From positions 1 to 8,160 of the forward strand of contig PXSX01000147.1 in NCBI GenBank assembly GCA_003022655.1: a stretch of DNA of 8,160 nucleotides, in the 5' to 3' direction. Below the pieces are notes generated by a model. It was not told where the DNA came from. It worked only from the letters and a program-made list of their open reading frames with translations, and searched no databases. Source of the DNA: Bacteroidetes bacterium QH_1_64_81 (GTDB lineage Bacteria; Bacteroidota; Rhodothermia; Rhodothermales; Salinibacteraceae). Both the position numbers and the translations under genes were made by a program. Positions 5,596-8,160 of this stretch are shown piece after piece (positions within the stretch are counted from its first letter, which is position 1; each line of letters opens with the position of its first letter).

Positions 5596-6360
5596 ATGTC
5601 CGACCTCGACGCTGAGCAAGAGATGAATCGTCTCCTCGCGGCCGGGGGCACGCCGCCCGTCGAAGAGGATCCGTTCGCGTTCGACGATGTCCGCCTGTCG
5701 CCCGAGCGCATTGTGGGATTGCTCCAGCCACACATGCGGGAGCGGCGGCTCCGGCGCATCCGGGAGGTGGTGGCGGGGCGGACCCGAACCGTGGCGCCGG
5801 TGGTGGAGGGGCTCGTGAACACCGGCAACGTGAGTGCCGTCATGCGCTCGGCCGAGGCGCTGGGCCATCAAGACGTGCACGTGGTGAAGGGGGACCACGA
5901 GCGATACAAGCACTCGCAGCGCACGGCGCAGGGGGCGCAGCACTGGCTCGACGTGTGGCACTGGGACGGCCCGTCGGCCTGCGCGGAGTACCTCCGCGAC
6001 GCCGGCTACCGCCTGGTGGCCATGCACCTGCACGCCGACACGGTGCCGATTCGGGACCTCGACTTTACGGCGCCGACGGCGCTCATCTTTGGCAACGAGG
6101 AGGCGGGCGTGACGGACGCGATGCTCGATGAGACGGACGCGGCGTGCGAGGTGCCGCTGCCGGGCTTCACCGAGAGCTTCAACGTGTCGGTGGCGGCGGC
6201 GGTGGCGCTCTACCACGCTCAGCAGGATCGGCTGAACCGCCAGGGCTACCACGCTGATCTCACGGACGACGAGCAGGCGCGTCTCGTGGCGCGCTTCTGC
6301 CTCCGCAGCGTCACCAATGCGGGGCAGATCATCCAGCGGAAGTTGCGGGAGGAGCGTTGA
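5596..6360 (+). CDS. trmH: tRNA (guanosine(18)-2'-O)-methyltransferase, SpoU/TrmH family
   Basis: A 254-aa SPOUT-class enzyme that transfers methyl from S-adenosylmethionine to the ribose 2'-OH of G18 in the tRNA D-loop. Motif 1 is NTGNVSAVMRSAEALG (75-90) with the expected catalytic Arg84. Motif 2 is ALIFGNEEAGVTDAML (162-177) with Asn167-Glu168. Motif 3 is VPLPGFTESFNVSVAAAVAL (186-205) with Asn196, forming the knot that binds the cofactor. An N-terminal helical region (about 36-63, basic RERRLRRIREVV) and a C-terminal basic tail (RKLREER) fit tRNA contact. The first 30 residues are an acidic extension, making it somewhat longer than typical TrmH. A related 23S rRNA or other SpoU 2'-O-methyltransferase is the main alternative; the TrmH-like motif 3 and N-terminal layout favour TrmH. 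Start ATG at 5596 has no SD sequence. It is convergent with the TPR gene. Confidence 0.88.
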   Translation: MSDLDAEQEMNRLLAAGGTPPVEEDPFAFDDVRLSPERIVGLLQPHMRERRLRRIREVVAGRTRTVAPVVEGLVNTGNVSAVMRSAEALGHQDVHVVKGDHERYKHSQRTAQGAQHWLDVWHWDGPSACAEYLRDAGYRLVAMHLHADTVPIRDLDFTAPTALIFGNEEAGVTDAMLDETDAACEVPLPGFTESFNVSVAAAVALYHAQQDRLNRQGYHADLTDDEQARLVARFCLRSVTNAGQIIQRKLREER

Positions 6361-6415
6361 GCGAGGGGGAGCGTGGGAGTGGAGGGCGTGGGAGTAGAGA
6401 GCGTAGGGGAGGAGG
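6361..6415. repeat. Short purine-rich tandem repeat, about 15-nt period
   Basis: Directly after the trmH stop, units begin at 6371 (GCGTGGGAGTGGAGG), 6386 (GCGTGGGAGTAGAGA) and 6401 (GCGTAGGGGAGGAGG), preceded by a related GCGAGGGGGA at 6361. The top strand is almost all purine. It fills the gap between two convergent genes; no terminator hairpin is seen. Confidence 0.6.
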
Positions 6416-6421
6416 AGACGG

Positions 6422-8044
6422 TTACTTGGATTCGGTCGTGCTCGCCCTGTGTGTGCCAGTGAGGGCGTCGAGGCGTTGGCGGACGGGGGCGTCGGCCTCT
6501 CTCCACTGCGCGGCCAGGGTGGACCGGGCCTCTCGGGCCACCTCGGGCTTGTCGGCCTGCGCGGCGGCCCGGGCCTTGCCCCAGAGGGAGAGGGCGCGGT
6601 CGGGATAGCGCTCCAGCGTCGCGGTGAACTGCGTCAGCGCCTCGGCCGGCCGGTCGAGCGTGAGCAGCGCCTCGCCGTACAGCTCCGGGGCGGGCTTCGG
6701 CGGAAAGGGCGGTCCAAAGTCCAGCGACCGCTCGGATTCGAGGGTAGCGGCCGTCTCCAGGTGGTCTAGGGCCGAGTCGGTCTTATTTGCCTTGAGGGCA
6801 ATCAGCCCCTTCAGCTCTTGCACCTGGATGCGAAGCGCCTCCGAGTCCGAGTCTCCGAGGGCCTGCTCCGCCTCTGCCAGTGCCGACCGGGCCGTCGAGA
6901 GGTCCCCCTGCTGGGCGGCGGCGAGGCCGCGGCCTGCATGCAGCGTGACGGCGCCACGCGTATCGAGCGAGTCGGCATTGACCCCCATCGCGTCCAGGCG
7001 ATCGCCAAACGAGCTCCACTGCCGCGTCTCTACACCGTAGGCGACCGGCATGTACCACCGCATGTAGTCGGCATATCCGGTGCGTACCTGGGAATCGGTG
7101 GCGTGGGTCTGCGTAGTGTTGAAGACCGACCGGGCCTCGTCGTAGCGGCCCTGCTGCAGGCGGGCGTAGTGCAGCCAGTGCAGGGCGTGGAAGCCGCCGC
7201 CGTCGAGCCCCTCTCCCTGCTCCACAGTTGACGCTTTGGCGGCCTCGTAGGAGTCGATATTCGACTTGGCGCCGCGCTGCCACCGCCCGAGGGCAAAGAA
7301 GATGTGCGACGGCATGTGGAGGGCGTGGGAGGCCGCCGGGGCGATGTCGGCGTACACGCGGGCGGGCCGCAGGCCGAGCGGGGCGTGCACCGGGTCGTCG
7401 TAGGCGTGGATCAGGTAGTGGGCCGCGCCGGGGTGCTTCGGGTTCTCGTCGAAGACCTCTTCCACGATCGCCGCGGCGCGCATGTACGTGGCAAAGTCGC
7501 GCCCCTCGTGGGCCGTCCCGAGGATCGAAAGGGCGTGAAAGGCCTGCGCGTCGAGATCGTCGGGATACTGCTCGGCGAGGTCCGCCATTGCCTTCGCATA
7601 AGCGTCGTCGCGGGCCTCCTTGTTCATCGGGTCCTCCTCTCCGGCACCGTAGAGCACGTGGATCGTGCGGAGGTACGCCTTCTCACGCGCCGTCGGAGCC
7701 TGTTCAAGCCGAGCCTTTGGGGTCGGGGCGAAGTCGCGCAACGCCTTCAGCGCCGCCGTGCGGTCCTGCTCCATCCACACCGGATGGTTGTGCGTCATGG
7801 CCTCGCCCCAGTGGGCCATCGCAAAGTCGGGATCGATCTCCTGCGCCTTCCGGAAAGCGGCCCGGGCGTCGTCGTACTCGAAGCTGTGCAGCATCAAGAG
7901 GCCGCGGAGGAACGGCTCCTGGGCCGCCTCGGCCCCCGAGTTCTTGAATTCGGTGGCGCCGTACTCGGTCTCCTGCCCGTGGGCCGGGAGGGCAAGGAGG
8001 CAAAGGACGAGGAATAAGGCGAGTCTCCGGGCGATGCGGCGCAT
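6422..8044 (-). CDS. Secreted tetratricopeptide-repeat protein with His-rich core
   Basis: A 540-aa exported protein. Basic MRRIARR, a hydrophobic core (8-20) and PAHGQ form a signal peptide cut near residue 23. TPR-type helical pairs are visible: FLRGLLMLHSFEYDDARAAF (45-64) with AQEIDPDFAMAHWGEAM (67-83), further units around 287-310 and 369-395, and a C-terminal set around 453-475 (LYGEALLTLDRPAEALTQF) and 480-496. The central part (about 204-250) is strongly conserved-looking and His-rich: HPGAAHYLIHAYDDPVHA then ASHALHMPSHIFFALGRW. I recognise this as a widespread TPR protein family of unknown function in environmental bacteria. TPRs usually mediate protein contacts, so a periplasmic scaffold role is the default inference; metal binding by the His cluster is speculative. 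The start ATG at 8044 gives a clean signal peptide. It is convergent with trmH. Confidence 0.88.
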   Translation of the reverse strand: MRRIARRLALFLVLCLLALPAHGQETEYGATEFKNSGAEAAQEPFLRGLLMLHSFEYDDARAAFRKAQEIDPDFAMAHWGEAMTHNHPVWMEQDRTAALKALRDFAPTPKARLEQAPTAREKAYLRTIHVLYGAGEEDPMNKEARDDAYAKAMADLAEQYPDDLDAQAFHALSILGTAHEGRDFATYMRAAAIVEEVFDENPKHPGAAHYLIHAYDDPVHAPLGLRPARVYADIAPAASHALHMPSHIFFALGRWQRGAKSNIDSYEAAKASTVEQGEGLDGGGFHALHWLHYARLQQGRYDEARSVFNTTQTHATDSQVRTGYADYMRWYMPVAYGVETRQWSSFGDRLDAMGVNADSLDTRGAVTLHAGRGLAAAQQGDLSTARSALAEAEQALGDSDSEALRIQVQELKGLIALKANKTDSALDHLETAATLESERSLDFGPPFPPKPAPELYGEALLTLDRPAEALTQFTATLERYPDRALSLWGKARAAAQADKPEVAREARSTLAAQWREADAPVRQRLDALTGTHRASTTESK

Positions 8045-8062
8045 GGTGCTGGACGGGTGTGG

Positions 8063-8099
8063 CGGAGGCGGTGCGGTCAGTGCCTACATGCCGCCTCCG
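8063..8099. repeat. 9-bp inverted repeat upstream of the TPR gene
   Basis: CGGAGGCGG (8063-8071) and CCGCCTCCG (8091-8099) pair perfectly around a 19-nt loop, starting 19 nt upstream of the TPR start codon on the minus strand. It could form a 5'-leader hairpin or be an operator. The motif CGGAGGC recurs near the right edge (around 8130-8146), so it may be part of a local repeat. Confidence 0.4.
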
Positions 8100-8160
8100 G
8101 AAAGGTTCGATGCATGAAGGACGGGAAGCACGGAGGCTGCGGAGGCGTGAAGGTGAAGAG

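Noticed and set aside
5437..6252. N-terminal 272-residue extension of the minus-strand frame that ends at 4765
   Set aside because: This part is antisense to trmH, is rich in Arg/His/Val without domain features, and would place the obvious signal peptide in mid-protein.
7228..8017. Arg-rich and Val-rich open frames on the plus strand opposite the TPR gene
   Set aside because: Antisense shadows of the TPR/His-rich coding sequence, with low-complexity composition.

Overview
The window looks like chromosomal DNA of a GC-rich, non-enteric bacterium. Intergenic regions lack convincing Shine-Dalgarno sequences, several proteins are rich in Asp/Glu, and the gene types (SpoU methyltransferase, secreted TPR protein, LolA-like secreted protein, TakP-like TRAP binding protein) fit a Bacteroidota/Rhodothermota-type organism such as a halophilic Salinibacter relative. 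That assignment is an inference from style and composition, not a database match.

Layout. Positions 1-1373 are a CRISPR array: 22 identical 28-nt repeats at an exact 61-nt period, all spacers 33 nt, followed by a decayed 23rd repeat at the exact expected position. The repeat architecture is type I-E-like. No cas gene lies in the window, and the array continues beyond the left edge. A short hairpin-rich spacer (1374-1521) follows. Next come two minus-strand genes, a uracil-DNA glycosylase-superfamily protein (1522-2199, possibly starting at 2310) downstream of a Tat-exported TRAP solute-binding lipoprotein (2310-3449); their reading frames can abut or overlap, so they are probably co-transcribed. 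A 427-nt gene-free stretch (3450-3876) holds a perfect 16-bp inverted repeat and a cluster of GTGATGCGTGA-type repeats. Then come a minus-strand short-chain dehydrogenase/reductase (3877-4602) and a minus-strand secreted LolA-like protein (4765-5436). The latter is divergent from a plus-strand tRNA Gm18 methyltransferase, trmH (5596-6360). A short tandem repeat separates trmH from a convergent, minus-strand secreted TPR protein (6422-8044), whose upstream region with a 9-bp inverted repeat runs to the right edge.

How it fits together. Apart from the array, the genes are housekeeping or envelope functions with no evident shared pathway. The TRAP binding protein has no DctQ/DctM permease partner here. 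The most interesting material is in the array (conflicting orientation signals, biased spacer-boundary bases, a GC trend along the spacers) and in the structured intergenic repeats. I found no convincing undescribed multi-gene system.
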